Notes: generated from the sequence alone by a model not told the origin. A DNA stretch of 64,000 bases from Labia minor (GCA_963082975.1 OY720348.1:13884078-13948077), one strand, 5' to 3'. Shown: positions 10,750 through 23,336, counted from the stretch's first letter. A program made the numbers and translations.

Positions 10750-12611
10750 ATTAATTATATATATTTATAAAATTCAAAATAGATTATTAAAAAAATTAAT
10801 TAATTTTGATAGTTTAAAAATTTCTTTTAAAATGGAGGGTGATCGTACCGATAGCTTGAACCAACATTGACCTATTGGATTAGATGTAAACGAGTATACA
10901 TAAATATAATATATATATATATAATTGAATATTTTATTTGAATGTAATAAATTAACACCAAGGAAAATTATAATGGCAATCGTCACAAATGCCATTAAAA
11001 TTGAATTGAAGGACAACCCTCACCCCCCCCCCCTCCCGATTGAAATATTGGAAGGTTACAATCGTCAAGGCTTTTAATTAAATATTTCCGATACATTACA
11101 TTGTTTGATGTTGTAGGGTGATACAATACCCTCATCGTTGGGAATATTATTTTTTTTTCTCTATTGGCTACTCATAATTAAAATTATTAATTTGTCGAAA
11201 AATGATTTTCCAAAAGATAACCTAATCATAGGGATTCAATCATCATATAGGGAATTAATTTAATTTTTCAAAAACACACCTGCGGCACAGGGAAAAATAA
11301 TGATTTCAAGAGAATGAAGAGACATACAATCGAATTGTAATTATAAGAATGTGTTAGTGCATGTGTATGTGTTAGTGCATGTGTAGGTGTGTGTTTTCAA
11401 ATGTACTTTCTTTTCATCTTCAATTATATGAATTTTTTTTTTTTGTGTTTTTTTTTTTTGAGGGAGCGAGATGTTTCTTTATACAGTATGCCCTCCATTT
11501 TCCCGCCACCCCACTATTCCAAATCCACCCTAGAGGATTTAAGCGCCTCGCCCGGGCCCGAATTGTTTATGTATACAGTTGCTATTGGTGGCATTTCCAA
11601 GTCAATACCGGGACATGCATAGCACATTGCCAAGCCAAAAAGGAAATATTCTTCAACAAGAAACAAGTGAAGAAAAATACGGCTTAACGTATACCCATGA
11701 ACACCGAATAGAAGGATTCAAAAAAACAATAAACCATATTTTTGTTGGATTATTGACAAAAAAAAATTAATTATTTATTTATTTATTTAATTTAATCGAT
11801 GATGAGTTCGTTATACAAAGTATTTATTTAAAACGCAATAATCTTAGAAATGCATTTTATTATTTTAAATATATGACATAAATATATCTATCACAGGTTA
11901 AACAAAAATGATTTCTTATCGCATTTGGCGGACAACATCATTTACTTACTTTGGATTAGATAAAAAAAAAAAATTAATGCAAGACTATATGCATAGATAA
12001 AAGATTAAAATTTAAATTTTATTTAAGCATGTAATGATGAGATTAGTTCATAAATACGAAATAATAAATTTCAAAATTATTTAAATTAAAATAGTTTAGT
12101 TTATTAATTAACATATAAAATATTAATATATATTATAATGTAAAACATTTATTATTAATAACATATAAGAAAATTGAGATTTTAACAATTCAAAAATTTG
12201 GAGGATGAAAAATCTCAAAAGATTTTGAATTTATAAACAAAGAATATATAATTTTTAAAGTTTCTATTTTTTTAAAATTAAAAAAAAATAGTCTTTTTCA
12301 TTAAGATTGTATTAGATAAACAATAATATACACATATATATATATATAAAATATATATAATTAAAAATGCATTAGAGTTTTAAAAGTAAATAATTTTTTT
12401 CTACTTGTAAATATTTAATACATTTAATTGAATTTATGAAAATAATTGGATATACTGGCTTAAAAGTAAATATTGATATGAATAAATATACATTCAATTT
12501 AGTAAATAGAAAGATATTTTTACTTAAAGTAAAAATTTTTTTTAAATAATAATTTTCAAAATAAACTTTTTGTGTCCCCCTTGATGGTCTTGTAGATATA
12601 AATATATATTT
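10750..12611. other. Mostly AT-rich DNA with a short GC-richer patch
   Basis: 11,021-11,035 is a C-rich run. 11,340-11,390 repeats GTGTTAGTGCATGTGTA in tandem. 11,480-11,700 is less AT-rich and holds overlapping open frames in two phases; no family was recognised. The remainder is simple AT-rich sequence. Confidence 0.45.
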
Positions 12612-12985
12612 TTATCTTTGTGGCTCTACGGAACTTGAAAGATCTTGACCGCAGCAACCACATTCCTCCAAGTATCCCTATCCTGAGCTACACCCATCCA
12701 ACTCCTATTTGTTTCACTCTCTCACGCCCTGTGTCCACTCACCGCATCTTTGGTCATCCTACCGGACGTTTCCCAATCCGTCTCCCCACAAAATTATACC
12801 CTTCGTCATTCCTTCCTCTCCCATTCTAGCCTCATGCCCTACCCAGCACAGCCTTCTCGATTTTATAGCCCTTACTATATCTGGAGATGCATAGAGGTCA
12901 TGCAATTCCTCGTTTTGTAGTCTCCGCCATTCCCCTACCCCATCTGATCTCATCTTTCTTTGGCCCATAAATGCTGCGAAGAATA

Positions 12986-12988
<3 letters not shown>
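12612..12988 (-). pseudogene. Non-LTR retrotransposon ORF2 C-terminal fragment
   Basis: On the minus strand the frame reads GEWRRLQNEELHDLYASPDI, then RRLCWVGHEARMGEE, then breaks into other frames for the GRP.. and final WRN.. blocks. This is the conserved C-terminal region of an 'endonuclease-reverse transcriptase' downstream of the polymerase fingers and palm. At least one frameshift separates the parts. It ends at its 5' side in a (TA)n tract at 12,989. Confidence 0.85.

Positions 12989-13022
<34 letters not shown>
12989..13022. repeat. (TA)n microsatellite
   Basis: A perfect alternating tract abutting the truncation point of the preceding retrotransposon fragment. Confidence 0.9.
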
Positions 13023-13027
<5 letters not shown>

Positions 13028-13726
13028 TTACTATGATTAATAATGAATTTAAGATTATTAATATATTTTTAAAAACAATATAAAAATGAATTAGCATCTA
13101 ACTATTGCTTTCAGAATTGCTGATCAATTTTCAATTTCTTGAAAGTCTTGAATTAGTATTTAATTAAACATTATGTTATTATTATTTTTTTTTTATAATT
13201 ACACCTTGATATTATATTTTTATATTATAATTTGAAACTATAACAAATGCTTAAATAATTAAATAATAAAATAATTTCGTAAACTATATGTGTGTGTGTG
13301 TGTGTAAAATAATTTTAATAAGATTTTATAAATGTTTTTCATTTCTTTGAGAGAAAGAAAGAAAAAAAAAATGATTAAAAAAAATGTTAATTTTTCAAGA
13401 GAGAGAGCTATTGACTAAAGAAATGATAAGTGTAAAAAAGATAAGAATAAGTAAAAATAATGATTAAAAATTAATATTATATATTACTTAATATACTCGT
13501 AGTTAGTATATACATAATATAAAAACATATTAAGCCTTTGAAATATAAATAAATAAATTTATCATATTTACAATGTGATAAGTTTTAATTAATTATTTAA
13601 TAATTTATTTAAAATACTAATAAAACAAATAAATTGTCAAATTAATAAAATATTGATTTGATCTAGTTTTTGATCAGGTTTCAGGTAATTTAATTATTAC
13701 TTCTTTAAAATAATTTGTATAATTGT
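13023..13726. other. AT-rich non-coding DNA
   Basis: It includes a (GT)9 tract near 13,288-13,306 and a GA-rich patch near 13,350-13,410. No gene was recognised. Confidence 0.5.
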
Positions 13727-13734
13727 AGTATAGT

Positions 13735-14006
13735 CAGTGATGTATTGGTAAAATAAGAAGTAAGGGAACGCATAGTGGGAGCAAAAAAAAAGTCCTATTT
13801 TTAGCAAACTATTTTTTTCCATATAAGTTTTTACTTTTTCTTATTCTTACAATACAAAATATTAACCTACACAAAAAAAAATTTTGAGAAAAAAGTAGAT
13901 ATAAGTGGGAGTTGTCGGGATATGAAAAAGTACTTGAACGGGTTCCGGTTCTGAAAAAAGGTAAGGGAACGTGGTTCCCCAGCGTTCCCCTCCCAATATA
14001 CCCCTA
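13735..14006. mobile_element. Short hAT element (family F), copy 1
   Basis: The left end is CAGTGATGTATTGG and the right end its diverged inverse. An 8-bp direct repeat AGTATAGT flanks it (13727-13734 and 14007-14014). The internal blocks AAGTAAGGGAACGCATAGTG and GGTAAGGGAACG are shared with copies at 50,510 and 61,533. There is no coding frame. Confidence 0.85.
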
Positions 14007-14014
14007 AGTATAGT

Positions 14015-14399
14015 ATATCAATGTATTTTTTTTTTTTAAAAAAAATATATTATTAATATATTATTCTTTAAAATATTTGGTTCAATTGTATAATCAAAGA
14101 AGAAATCAAAAATTAAATATTTCTTAAGCCAATAAACGGAAACGGAATATGAAAAGTTGACGAATTATTTATTAATAAACATTGATTTTTTTTTAATTCA
14201 TTTTGACGTTTCGGATGCTAGTCGCGCCTTTATTCTAAAGCAAAAATAATTACAAAAGTTTTTATTATTAATAATAAATATAATGTCATTTATTCTAATT
14301 AAAAATTATAATATTATTAAAAATTTTTTATAATTTTTCAAAGGTATAAATTGTATTAATACAAAATTTGATAATTTTAACAAAACCACTTTATTTTTT
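14015..14399. other. AT-rich non-coding DNA
   Basis: Simple AT-rich sequence with a TTTGACGTTTCGGATGCTAG patch near 14,200. Nothing was recognised. Confidence 0.45.
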
Positions 14400-14450
14400 A
14401 CTATCTCGTAAGATAGTATTGCGATCACGAAAATTTTCGATGTTGAAATT
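14400..14450 (-). mobile_element. Family A fragment (3' end only)
   Basis: It holds the terminal stem-loop in diverged form (ACTATCTCG..AGATAGT) followed by the usual subterminal AAAATTTTCGATGTTGA. About 50 bases remain, in minus orientation. Confidence 0.65.
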
Positions 14451-14772
14451 TTTTTTATTATATGATTATTAGTAACGGCGCCAACTAATTATGCACCCCA
14501 GGTTGATATAACCGATAAATTTGCCGCCCAAGAATAAAATATTAAAAATAAATTTAAAACAATTGGCGCCCTACGAAATTGGCGCCCAAGGTTGTCGCCT
14601 GAGACGTCGTTTGGGATTATTAATACTATTATTAATACTATTTTTTATCTTTGAAGAAGGACACTACTAGCATCTGATATATTGATTATATTGAAATATT
14701 CAACTTTCTTATCCTGCTTTTATTTTTCAGCTAAAGAAATATTTAATTTTTAATTACACCTTTTATTATTAT
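14451..14772. other. Unclassified DNA with ATTGGCGCCC-type motifs
   Basis: The GGCGCC-containing strings near 14,475 and 14,560-14,600 stand out from the AT-rich surroundings. I could not assign them to an element. Confidence 0.35.
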
Positions 14773-15266
14773 AAATCAACCGATTTGAAATAAATTAATT
14801 TCCAAACAACATTATATATATATATATATATATATAAATATAAAGTATGAAAAAAAATATTTTTAAAAGTTGAATTAAAACACTAAAATATATTATCTTG
14901 GTTTTTTATTTTTAGTGTAATTACTCAATTATTAATTACTACTATATTTTAAGTGAAATATTTTCCGACAATGAATATAAAATTAATACTTTGTAAACTA
15001 CCACTTGCGGTTTCGGGATATACATTAAAAGTTGATGAATTATTGTTACTCTGATGCATTAAATTAATATATACCAAATTTAATCAAAATCCGTTGAGCC
15101 GTTCAAGCTATACACTTCTATAGGGACACACAATGGACGGACGGACGGACAGACATCATGCTAAAAAATACTTTTTTCTGTTAACAAAATGGAGATAGTA
15201 CAAATTTTCACATGTGAAATTTGGTGTGAAAACAATACCTTCCCTTCCTATCATCAGTCGGTAAAA
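14773..15266 (+). mobile_element. Family B Helentron-like element, copy 1
   Basis: The left part (AACCGATTTGAAATAA..TTAATTTCC) matches the start of the 25-kb copy. The right part has AAATCCGTTGAGCCGTTCA, a (GGAC)n tract near 15,135-15,152 and the 3' block CCTTCCCTTCCTATC..CGGTAAAAA. The 5' motif is worn down and the terminal hairpin is not clear. There is no coding capacity. Confidence 0.6.
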
Positions 15267-15960
15267 AGTAACAAATAATAATATCAGCATGATATATATT
15301 TATTTTTCATTTATAAGATATTTTTTTAATAACATTTTTTGAAGGATTGCTTGTACCTTGTACCCAGAGAAAGGTTCTCTCCCAATATTCCCCAAATAAA
15401 ATATAAAGTAAAAGTTAAGCACAATATTATTTTACTTCTTCACTAATATAATTATTTTCTTTTTCTTTTTTTTTTTATTATCAATCCGAATCGAATTCGT
15501 TTTTTTTTTTTTTACATATTCTCTTAATACTTAAGTATTTATTATTTAAGAGTCATTTTCGTCCAGATTGACCTTCCCCAATTATGTCTTCCTTCGAGTT
15601 TTAACTTATCCTAACGTCTATTTATTTACTTTCTCTTTTTTTTGTCCTTCTCTCATTTCTACTACATCATCCACCCTTTTAAAACTAAGAGACATAATGT
15701 CTGAGTAATGGCAAGTTGAACAACCTTCTCACACACACAGATCCATTTTAAAAACATTCTCTTTAACACTTTTGCTTATCTAACATGTATTTGAAACGTA
15801 AATAAAACGATGCCAATTTTAATTGATAAAAAAAGATGTAATATTTGGAAATTATTATTTCACGAAATATTTTCTTATTAGTTCAAGTAATTCTTTTTTA
15901 TACATAGATATAAATATTAAATAATTTTTTTTTTTTTTCATTATTTTGTAATTCATTTTT
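15267..15960. other. AT-rich non-coding DNA
   Basis: It holds poly-T runs near 15,460 and 15,500 and ordinary AT-rich sequence. No gene was recognised. Confidence 0.45.
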
Positions 15961-16506
15961 ACTATCTCGCCAGAGATAGTATTGTGAACATGAAAATTAT
16001 CGATTTCGAGATTTTGATGTTTTTATACGTTTTGAAGGTCCATGATTCATTTCACTAAGGTTAAGAAAAATGTCTCTCTGTGTGTGTACGGGCATTATTC
16101 AAAATTCGTAGTTTTCTATCAACTTTTGAGAAATGTAGCTCAACTGGAAGAGGGTCATTACCTACAACGTTTTGATTTTTTTTCCTCTAAAGTGACCTTA
16201 ACAATAAAGATATATGTTTGATTGTTTTTCACATGATTAAAAATTGGATAAAACTTCTATATATAGAATTTCAGCTTGATTGAATCTCTCAAAGTACCGG
16301 AATAATTTTTTTAAATTTTTTAACTCGTTGATAACCAATCACGCGCCAGCACGTGACGTGATGTCACCAACAAAGAGCCAAACACACGTTGGTTTAATAA
16401 ATATTATTTATTAATTTTAATTTATAATTTATAATTAATTAAATTTAATTTAAATATAATATTAATCCAATTCAAATAGTGAGATAGTCGAGTGGAGACA
16501 CTCCAG
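15961..16506 (-). mobile_element. Family A Helentron-like element, copy 3
   Basis: A full-length minus copy. The GAGATAGT terminus is at 15,961 and the 5' hairpin TGGAG/CTCCA ends at 16,506, preceded on the minus strand by AAATAAG. The internal (GT)n tract is very short here (near 16,078-16,086), in contrast to long tracts in other copies. Confidence 0.75.
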
Positions 16507-17144
16507 CTTATTTTAAATATATTTTTCTTAATTAAAAAATATTAGTCATTTATATATTATTAACCAGAAACTAACTCATCTCAAAATTATATTAAAAAAA
16601 ACTAGACGAACTTGGAGTTTATTTTAAAAAATACCTTAATACCCAAATCTTTGTTGTTAAAATTTAAAAAGATGTATATTTTATTGTAATTTTTATATTA
16701 TATATTATTCAATTGAAAAAATAAATGATATTTTATAAAAGATATATGTAATATATAATATATAAGAGCTTTTCATCTCAAATTATTAACTAATTTATAT
16801 TTATATTTATATTTATATTTTTCTTCAAGGATGATTGTACCTTTTGCACCATCCAATTTTCATTTGCATTATATAATGATTTTTTTTTTGTTTGTTTTTT
16901 TTAATTTTAATCTCTTCTTTTATAAATTTCTTCAATTTGTTATTATATTATTATGTTAAGTAATATTGCTTTTTTTTAATTATATATGCTTATATAACAG
17001 TTATAATAGTTATATAAATATAAAATTACATTTTAAATTTAAATTAAACTAACATTATAAATTATATTAAATAATTGATTTCATAAACCAACAAAAAGTA
17101 AAATTATTTCATCATTTAAAGAAATACAAATTTTATCTGTTTTT
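16507..17144. other. AT-rich spacer between family A copies
   Basis: A/T-dominated DNA with a (TTTATA)n run near 16,797-16,818. No coding or element signal was seen. Confidence 0.45.
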
Positions 17145-17713
17145 CTATCTCGCCAGAGATAGTATTGCGATTACGAAAATTTTCGATGTCGAGATTTTAA
17201 TGTTTTTATACGTTTTGAAGGTCCCTGAGTCATTTTCATTAAGGTTGAGAAAAATGTCTGTATGTGTGTGTAGACAAAATTACACAAAAATGGTTTGATC
17301 ATGAAATTATGTATACGGGCATAAATTCGTAGTTTTATATCAACTTTTGAAAAATGTAGCTCATTCGGAAGAGGGTCATTACCTACCACGTTTTCATTTT
17401 TTTTTCCTCTAAACTAACAGTAAAAATAAAGATAAATGTTTGATAGTTTTTCACATGATTAAAAATTATATAAAATTGTTATATATAGAATTTCAGCAAG
17501 TACCGAAATTAATTTTTTAAATTTTTTAACACGTTGACTGCCAATCACGCACCTACACGTGACGTGGCGTCATCAACAAACACGCGCTGGTTTAATAAAT
17601 ATTTTTTATTAATTATAATTTATAATTTAATTAATTAAATTTAATTTAAATATATATTATATATTAATTAATCCAATTCAAATTTGCGAGATAGTTGAGT
17701 GGAGACACTCCAG
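17145..17713 (-). mobile_element. Family A Helentron-like element, copy 4
   Basis: A full-length minus copy with the terminal stem-loop at 17,145 and the 5' hairpin at 17,700-17,713. It keeps the CACGTGACGTGGCG block. There is a small deletion near 17,305. A 72-codon frame inside it is not a gene, because the family has no conserved reading frame. Confidence 0.75.
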
Positions 17714-17819
17714 ATTTTGATTTTTATGGTGAGTAAATAAATTCGAAGTTGTTATTTTTTTTTCTTTTTCTGAAATATAAGTATTTTTTATTATTTATCT
17801 TTTTTTTTGATCTCGTTGA

Positions 17820-18310
17820 AACTGTTTCCTTTATTCATCTGGGATGAAAGATCGCCTCGATTTCAGTAATCCCTATTAGAATAAACTTTCCAAGAGTAAA
17901 CTCGGTAATGACCTCTCCTGGCTAAGGGAGGGGAAATTCGCAAAGGCGATCCTGGGATTTTGGACATGTAAGGCGGCGCGAATGTTACCCAGAGTGCGGG
18001 GGGGAGGGGGTATAAGGTCGCAACCTCCCCCACTCGGGCTGTCCGTCCGTCTTAAGGGACTTTTCATGTCGACGCTGGGATGTTGTCTTTTGCTTTTGCT
18101 TTTGCCAAGTTTGCTTATGAATCATTCAACATAGGGCTTCGGCAACGGGAACGCCTTGCCCTTTTGCAAGAACCCACGGGGTACTCTGTGCTCAAGCCAT
18201 TTGTACTCAAATAATCGATCCCTAGCCCGCAACCCCAGCTGCCCAAAACCAGCCCCAAGAAGCATCCAAACTGCCCAAAGGACAAACACCCCTCACACAT
18301 CTATTTTACA
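17820..18310. other. GC-rich island, possible exon or promoter
   Basis: This is one of the most GC-rich stretches of the window, with CpG-containing strings such as GGCGGCGCGAATG and a G/C run near 18,000. Two short unrelated frames overlap on opposite strands. I see no family motif, no clear splice signals and no match to repeats elsewhere in the window. It may be a host exon, a promoter region or the only copy of an older element. Confidence 0.35.
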
Positions 18311-19509
18311 ATCTATATTTCTCTCTTTTCTCACTCTCTCTCTCTCTCTCTTATTTCATTTTCAGAATGATTGTGATGATAGAAACAATAACGATTCATA
18401 AAACAAACAAAATTATCATTTCTCACTTAACACCATTACTATATAAGCAAAATTAACATGAAATAAAATACCATAATGATGTAAAATAAAGTACCGGGAC
18501 CCCGAGCCCCGGCTCGGTAATTAAGTTAAAAAAAAATGATTCATTATTATTGGGTTTGGCTGGTAATATTAATACCTGGGACACCGAGCTCTCACTCGAC
18601 CCTTTAAAAATATTAATATACAATTCTTTAATTATTTATTACAATTATTAAATGTTGCATCATTGCATCAATCTGATTAAAATGAATGGAACTGGGGTCC
18701 TCAATAATACAAACAAACAATTTTAGGTAGCATAATAAGATTAGATATTAAAAAAATATATAAAATTACCTGAAAATAATTAGATATTTATTTGATAAAA
18801 TTAAATTTTTAATTATCTTAAAAAATAATTCAAGAAATATCGTCTATTTCTATTAGACATTATTATCAGTTATAAAATGAGAAGGGATTCACAGTCAGTA
18901 GAGAGTAAAAAAAATGTAATTGAACACCGCCGTTTTTTAAAATAATTAAATTATTTTATAGATTATAAAATCAAAATTATTGTATTACATTAAAAATATT
19001 GAAATAAAAAATAATAGTAATAGTTTATTCATATAATCTTGAATATTTTTGTTTTTGTTTTTATTTTTATGTTATATTTATATTTATATTTTATTATAAA
19101 TTTTATTTTATTTTGTTAATATTGGCCTTTTTTAAATTATTTATAAAACACTGAAAACATTCAAGATTATATGAATAAATTATTTTAATTTTGATCTCAT
19201 AATTGGATTTTCATTTTCAATTAAGTAAGATATTATCATGGTGTGGATTCACAATGTATGAAGGGACACTTCTATAAGATAGATATATAACATTTACAAT
19301 AATAATATATAATTAATTTACTGATTAAATTAAAATATATTAAAAGTAAGAACACAAAAACAAATAAATGTTTTATCTAATATACTAATTGAACAGCTAG
19401 CTAGTATAGTATAATATTTTATTATATTTACGGAGTCGCTGTAGAAAAAATTGATGACGTCATTTAATTTTCCTATATCGATTCGAATAAAGGTAAATCT
19501 TCTAAACGT
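18311..19509. other. AT-rich DNA with an inverted repeat
   Basis: 18,480-18,610 has a GC-richer patch with CCGAGCCCCGGCTCGG-like symmetry. An inverted pair TTATTCATATAATCTTGAAT (19,024-19,043) and ATTCAAGATTATATGAATAA (19,160-19,180) brackets about 115 bases and could be a small MITE. No coding signal was seen. Confidence 0.4.
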
Positions 19510-19722
19510 TGTGAAACAATTTCAAATAATTTTAAATATAATATAAATATTTTAAATTTTATTTTAAGAATAGATATAAATCTCACAGGCGGTGGCTGTG
19601 ACGTCATATCTATTTAAATTAAAAAAAACTAATGAAGATGATTTTTTCCAGAGATGTGATCAATAAAACTCAATTTTTCTTTATAAATACTATCTCTCGT
19701 GTGAATTTCAAAAAAATCTTGA
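19510..19722 (+). mobile_element. Family B fragment
   Basis: It shares GAAACAATTTCAAATAATTT, GGCTGTGACGTCAT and the AAAACTAATGAA..GATTTTTTCC block with the 25-kb family B copy. It lacks both the 5' hairpin and the 3' terminus. Confidence 0.55.
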
Positions 19723-20630
19723 CAACCCATTTACATATATACAAACAAATATACAATTTTAGCTAGCATAATAAGATCAGATAAATAATAATACAAGTGT
19801 AAAAAAACAAATTATTAGTTAAAACGTCATTAAAAAAAACACATAGTTAATTAAGTAGAATAAAACAAAAGATAATTTACTACCTTCTGACTAGTTTAAT
19901 ATATCATTTGGTTTATTCCTAACCAATGGGTTCCCATTTATTTTATCTGTTTCAAATAAGATGTAAACACAAATTCTTCAGAAATGAAGCGCTATCAACC
20001 GCGGGCAAACAAATAAGATAATATTCAGTCAATTTAGAAAGATGCTGTCGATGACTTCTACGAATTGTTTGTGAAATCAGCCGACGTGTGTGTCGTAATT
20101 TGCTCATAAAATCGATAAAAAAAAAAAAAAAAAAATTCCAAGGCATTGCATTTATGTTAATTATTCGGAAGATTATCTAATGACAATGGAGAGAAGAGAC
20201 AGAAAGACAACGAACGCTGTTTATTTAAGGTCGACACCATAAAAATGAATCTCTTTGCAAAAATGACTCATAACTAGAATGGCATGCGTTTGCAAATAAT
20301 CAAAACCAAAAACATTTCTCTTTGATTGATTTTATCTTTGTTCATCATTTCATAAAATAAAAGGTCCTTAGATCGCTGATACAAACAAAAATAAAAAAAA
20401 CAAACAATATAATAAGCTTCCAAGTTCATTTAATACATGGAAGACGTTTTTATTTAATTGAAATGTTGTTTGTTTTTATATTATTTTTTAATATTTATTT
20501 AATATAATTTTTATTTAATAATTTAATTATTTTTTTTTTTATTAAAAATAATAAGAATTTGTTTTATTTTAGTTTAAATCAATTTAATATTAACGCAATT
20601 TTCGAATTTACCCACTTGAATACTAATAAG
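19723..20630. other. AT-rich non-coding DNA
   Basis: It includes an A21-like tract near 20,117-20,135. A 64-codon minus frame here reads into that tract and shows no family features. Confidence 0.45.
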
Positions 20631-21091
20631 CTGGAGTGTCTCCACTCGACTATCTCGCAATTTGAATTGGATTAAATAACATAATATATTATATTTAAAT
20701 TAAATTTAATTAATTATAAATTATAAATAATAAATATTAAACCAGCGCATGTTTGGTTTTTTATTGATGGCACCATGGCACGTGTTGGCGCGTGAGATTT
20801 GCAGTGTTAAAAAATTAATTCTGGTACTTTCAGCGATTCAATCAAGCTGAAATTCTATATATAGCAGTTTTATACAATTATTAATCATGTGAAAAATTAT
20901 CAAACATATATCTTTATTTTTACGGTCACTTTAGAGGAAAAAAAATCAAAACGTTGTAGGTAATGACCCTTTTCCGGTTGAGCTACATTTCTCAAAAGTT
21001 GACAGAAAACTATGAATTTTGAATAATGCTCATGTACCAAATTGCATCATTCTAGCTCAAACCGTTTTTGCGTAATCTTGCCTACATACAT

Positions 21092-21122
<31 letters not shown>

Positions 21123-21237
21123 GACATTTTTCTCAACCTTAGTGAAAATGATTCAGGAACCTTCAAAACGTATAAAAACATCAAAATCTCAACATCGAAA
21201 ATTTTCGTGATCGCAATACTATCTCTGGCGAGATAGT
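20631..21237 (+). mobile_element. Family A Helentron-like element, copy 5 (reference copy)
   Basis: This is the longest and cleanest copy, 607 bases. In order it has the TGGAG-TGT-CTCCA hairpin, CTCG, ACTATCTCGC, an AT-rich arm, CCAGCGCATGTTTGG, CACGTGTTGGCGCGTGA, TTCTATATATAGCAG, TCAAAACGTTGTAGG, a (CA)n tract near 21,084-21,122, TCAAAACGTATAAAAACATC and the terminal stem-loop ACTATCTC-TGGC-GAGATAGT followed by AAAAATTAA. No frame is conserved between copies. Confidence 0.8.
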
Positions 21238-21651
21238 AAAAATTAATGAAAAAAAATCTCAATTAATTTATATATGATCTTTGATTGGTAATCTCAGTAG
21301 TAAAAAAAATTTCAAACCTAAAAAAAAAAGAAAAATTATTTATTATTTCAGGACAATGTTGCGTGCCTGTTGCGCCTATCTAAGGGTAAAAAATTTAATT
21401 GAATTTAATCTGAAAAAATACCCTGGTCGATCGTTTTATTTTTAAGGGTTTTTTTGGTTTATATATATATATATATATATATTCTGAAGTAAATGTAACA
21501 TAATATGATGTATAAATCAGTAAATAATATCTCATATGATAATATTTAATTTAATCAATTTTTATTTCAAATACACCTGTGTGTGTCCATTTCACCATTT
21601 TAACTGGTATACTGTTTCAATTTGTTGATAAAATTCATAAATAAAAATAAG
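21238..21651. other. AT-rich spacer
   Basis: It contains a (TA)n tract near 21,462-21,481. Nothing else was recognised. Confidence 0.45.
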
Positions 21652-21949
21652 CTGGAGTGTCTCCACTCGACTATCTCGCATTTCAATTGGATTAAATAAC
21701 TTATATTATATATTTAAATTAAATTTTTTTAATTAAATTATAAATTAGAATTAATAAATAATATTTATTAAACAAGCGCGTGTTTGGCTCTTTGTTGATG
21801 GCACCACGTCACGTTCTGGCGCGTGATTAGCAGTTAATGTGTTAAAAAATTATTTCCGATACTTTCGGCGATTCAATCAAGCTAAAATTTTATATATAGC
21901 AGTTTTATACAATTTTTAATCATGTGAGAAACTATCAAACATACATCTA
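21652..21949 (+). mobile_element. Family A element, copy 6 (3'-truncated)
   Basis: It has the complete 5' end and runs to AAACTATCAAACATACATCT, where family similarity stops. It includes CACGTCACGTTCTGGCGCGTG. The (CA)n tract and 3' terminus are missing. Confidence 0.7.
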
Positions 21950-22105
21950 TGTGTACATAAATGTGTACAATTCAGTTATTTATTTCAAAGTAACATAACA
22001 CGAAATACATCGTAAAAAAATAAATTAAAAAATAATAATAGTGTATGTATATAATTCATTTTACGTATAGAAACAAGAAATATAAATCAAAAAATTCTCA
22101 AAAAA

Positions 22106-22132
22106 AAGTTCTTAACTCGACTATCTGGCAAA
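22106..22132 (+). mobile_element. Possible displaced 5' end of family A copy 7
   Basis: CTTAACTCGACTATCTGGCAAATTGG resembles the start of family A but lacks the hairpin. It may be the left end of the copy that resumes at 22,595. Confidence 0.4.
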
Positions 22133-22594
22133 TTGGATAATCTAGCTTTTTTCTAAATTTAAAAGTTAATTAAAATTTTATTCGATCATAGGATATAAAG
22201 TTTTTAACATAATTTTCAATGATAATAAGAATACTTTGGTTTAATACTATATTTTTGTGGGTTGCTCAAATTTATGAAATAACATTTGTTTTCAACTGCT
22301 TTTAGCTACATTTAACTTTTATCATAGTTTTGATAAAAATTAAATACATTAGGAGGTACTCAACAGAGACGTGGCAATTTATGTACCCATTACATCTCTC
22401 ATATGGGATACAATAAATATATTTATATGGATAGTGCAATTTGAATACGTATTAAACAGCGATATTATTATAATCGTATACACATCTTTATTACCATTAT
22501 TATATTATATTAACTTCCAGGGATACTTTGAAAAAGAAATTGAGAATTTTAATTTTAAACTGGCTTCAGAGACATAACACCTCAATACGCTCCA
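22133..22594. other. Unrelated sequence inside or between family A pieces
   Basis: About 460 bases with no family similarity lie between a 5'-end-like piece and the body of copy 7. It holds a 68-codon frame (22,371-22,577) rich in hydrophobic residues that I do not recognise. It could be an insertion; I see no clean terminal repeats. Confidence 0.35.
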
Positions 22595-23064
22595 GTGCGT
22601 GTTTGGCTCTTTGTTGATGACACCACGTCACTTTCTGCCGCGTGATTAGCAGTCAATGTATTAAAAAATTTTAAAAATTATTTCCGGCAGCGATGAATCA
22701 AGAAGAAATTCTATATATAGCAGTTTTATACAATTTTTAATCATGTGAAAAACTATCAAACATATAGCTTTATTTTTACGGTTACTTTAGAGGAAAAGAA
22801 ATCAAAACATGGTAGGTAATGACCATCTTCCGGTTGAGTTACATTTCTCAAAAGTTGATAGAAAACTACAAATGTTGAATAATGCCCTACCAAATTTCAT
22901 TAGCTCAAACCGTTTTTGCATAATCTTGACAACACATACGCACATACACACACATACATTTTTCTCAACCTTAATGAAAATGATTCAGTGACCTTCAAAA
23001 CGTATAAAAACATCAAAATCTCGACATCGAAAATTTTTGTGATCCCAATCTCTGGCGAGATAGT
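22595..23064 (+). mobile_element. Family A element, copy 7 (5' part displaced)
   Basis: Similarity starts at GCGTGTTTGGCTCTTTG and runs to the terminal GAGATAGT. The left half of the final stem-loop is shortened to ATCTCTGGCGAGATAGT. The (CA)n tract is near 22,930-22,958. Confidence 0.7.
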
Positions 23065-23336
23065 AAAAACATACCTTTGTGGAAACTTTTTGAAATAATC
23101 AATCAAAACTGATAAAGATACTTAGATCTATTTATTGTTTGTTTTCTTTTTTTACATTTCTTTGACTTTTGGGATCGTTCCACATTTAAGTGAGTCTTTG
23201 AAAATTGAATTTTAAATTAATTATTAAAATTTAAATCTAAATTAATTTAGAGAGGTTAGATCCCTTGTCAACAGATTCGGCGAGTGAGGACGATACCCAC
23301 AATTTACAATTTAAAGAAATAGCTAATATTTACAAC
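23065..23336. other. AT-rich spacer
   Basis: Ordinary AT-rich DNA with a somewhat GC-richer patch near 23,255-23,300. No gene was recognised. Confidence 0.4.

Noticed and set aside
16130..16160. tRNA-like A box in family A (GTAGCTCAACTGGAAGAGGG on the minus strand)
   Set aside because: No B box follows at the right distance, and the element termini are not those of a SINE.
19024..19183. Inverted pair TTATTCATATAATCTTGAAT as a defined MITE
   Set aside because: The arms are short, no target duplication was found, and such pairs can arise by chance in AT-rich DNA.
20631..21237. Frames of 64-72 codons in several family A copies
   Set aside because: They lie at the (CA)n tract and 3' end, are not conserved in frame between copies, and occur on both strands.
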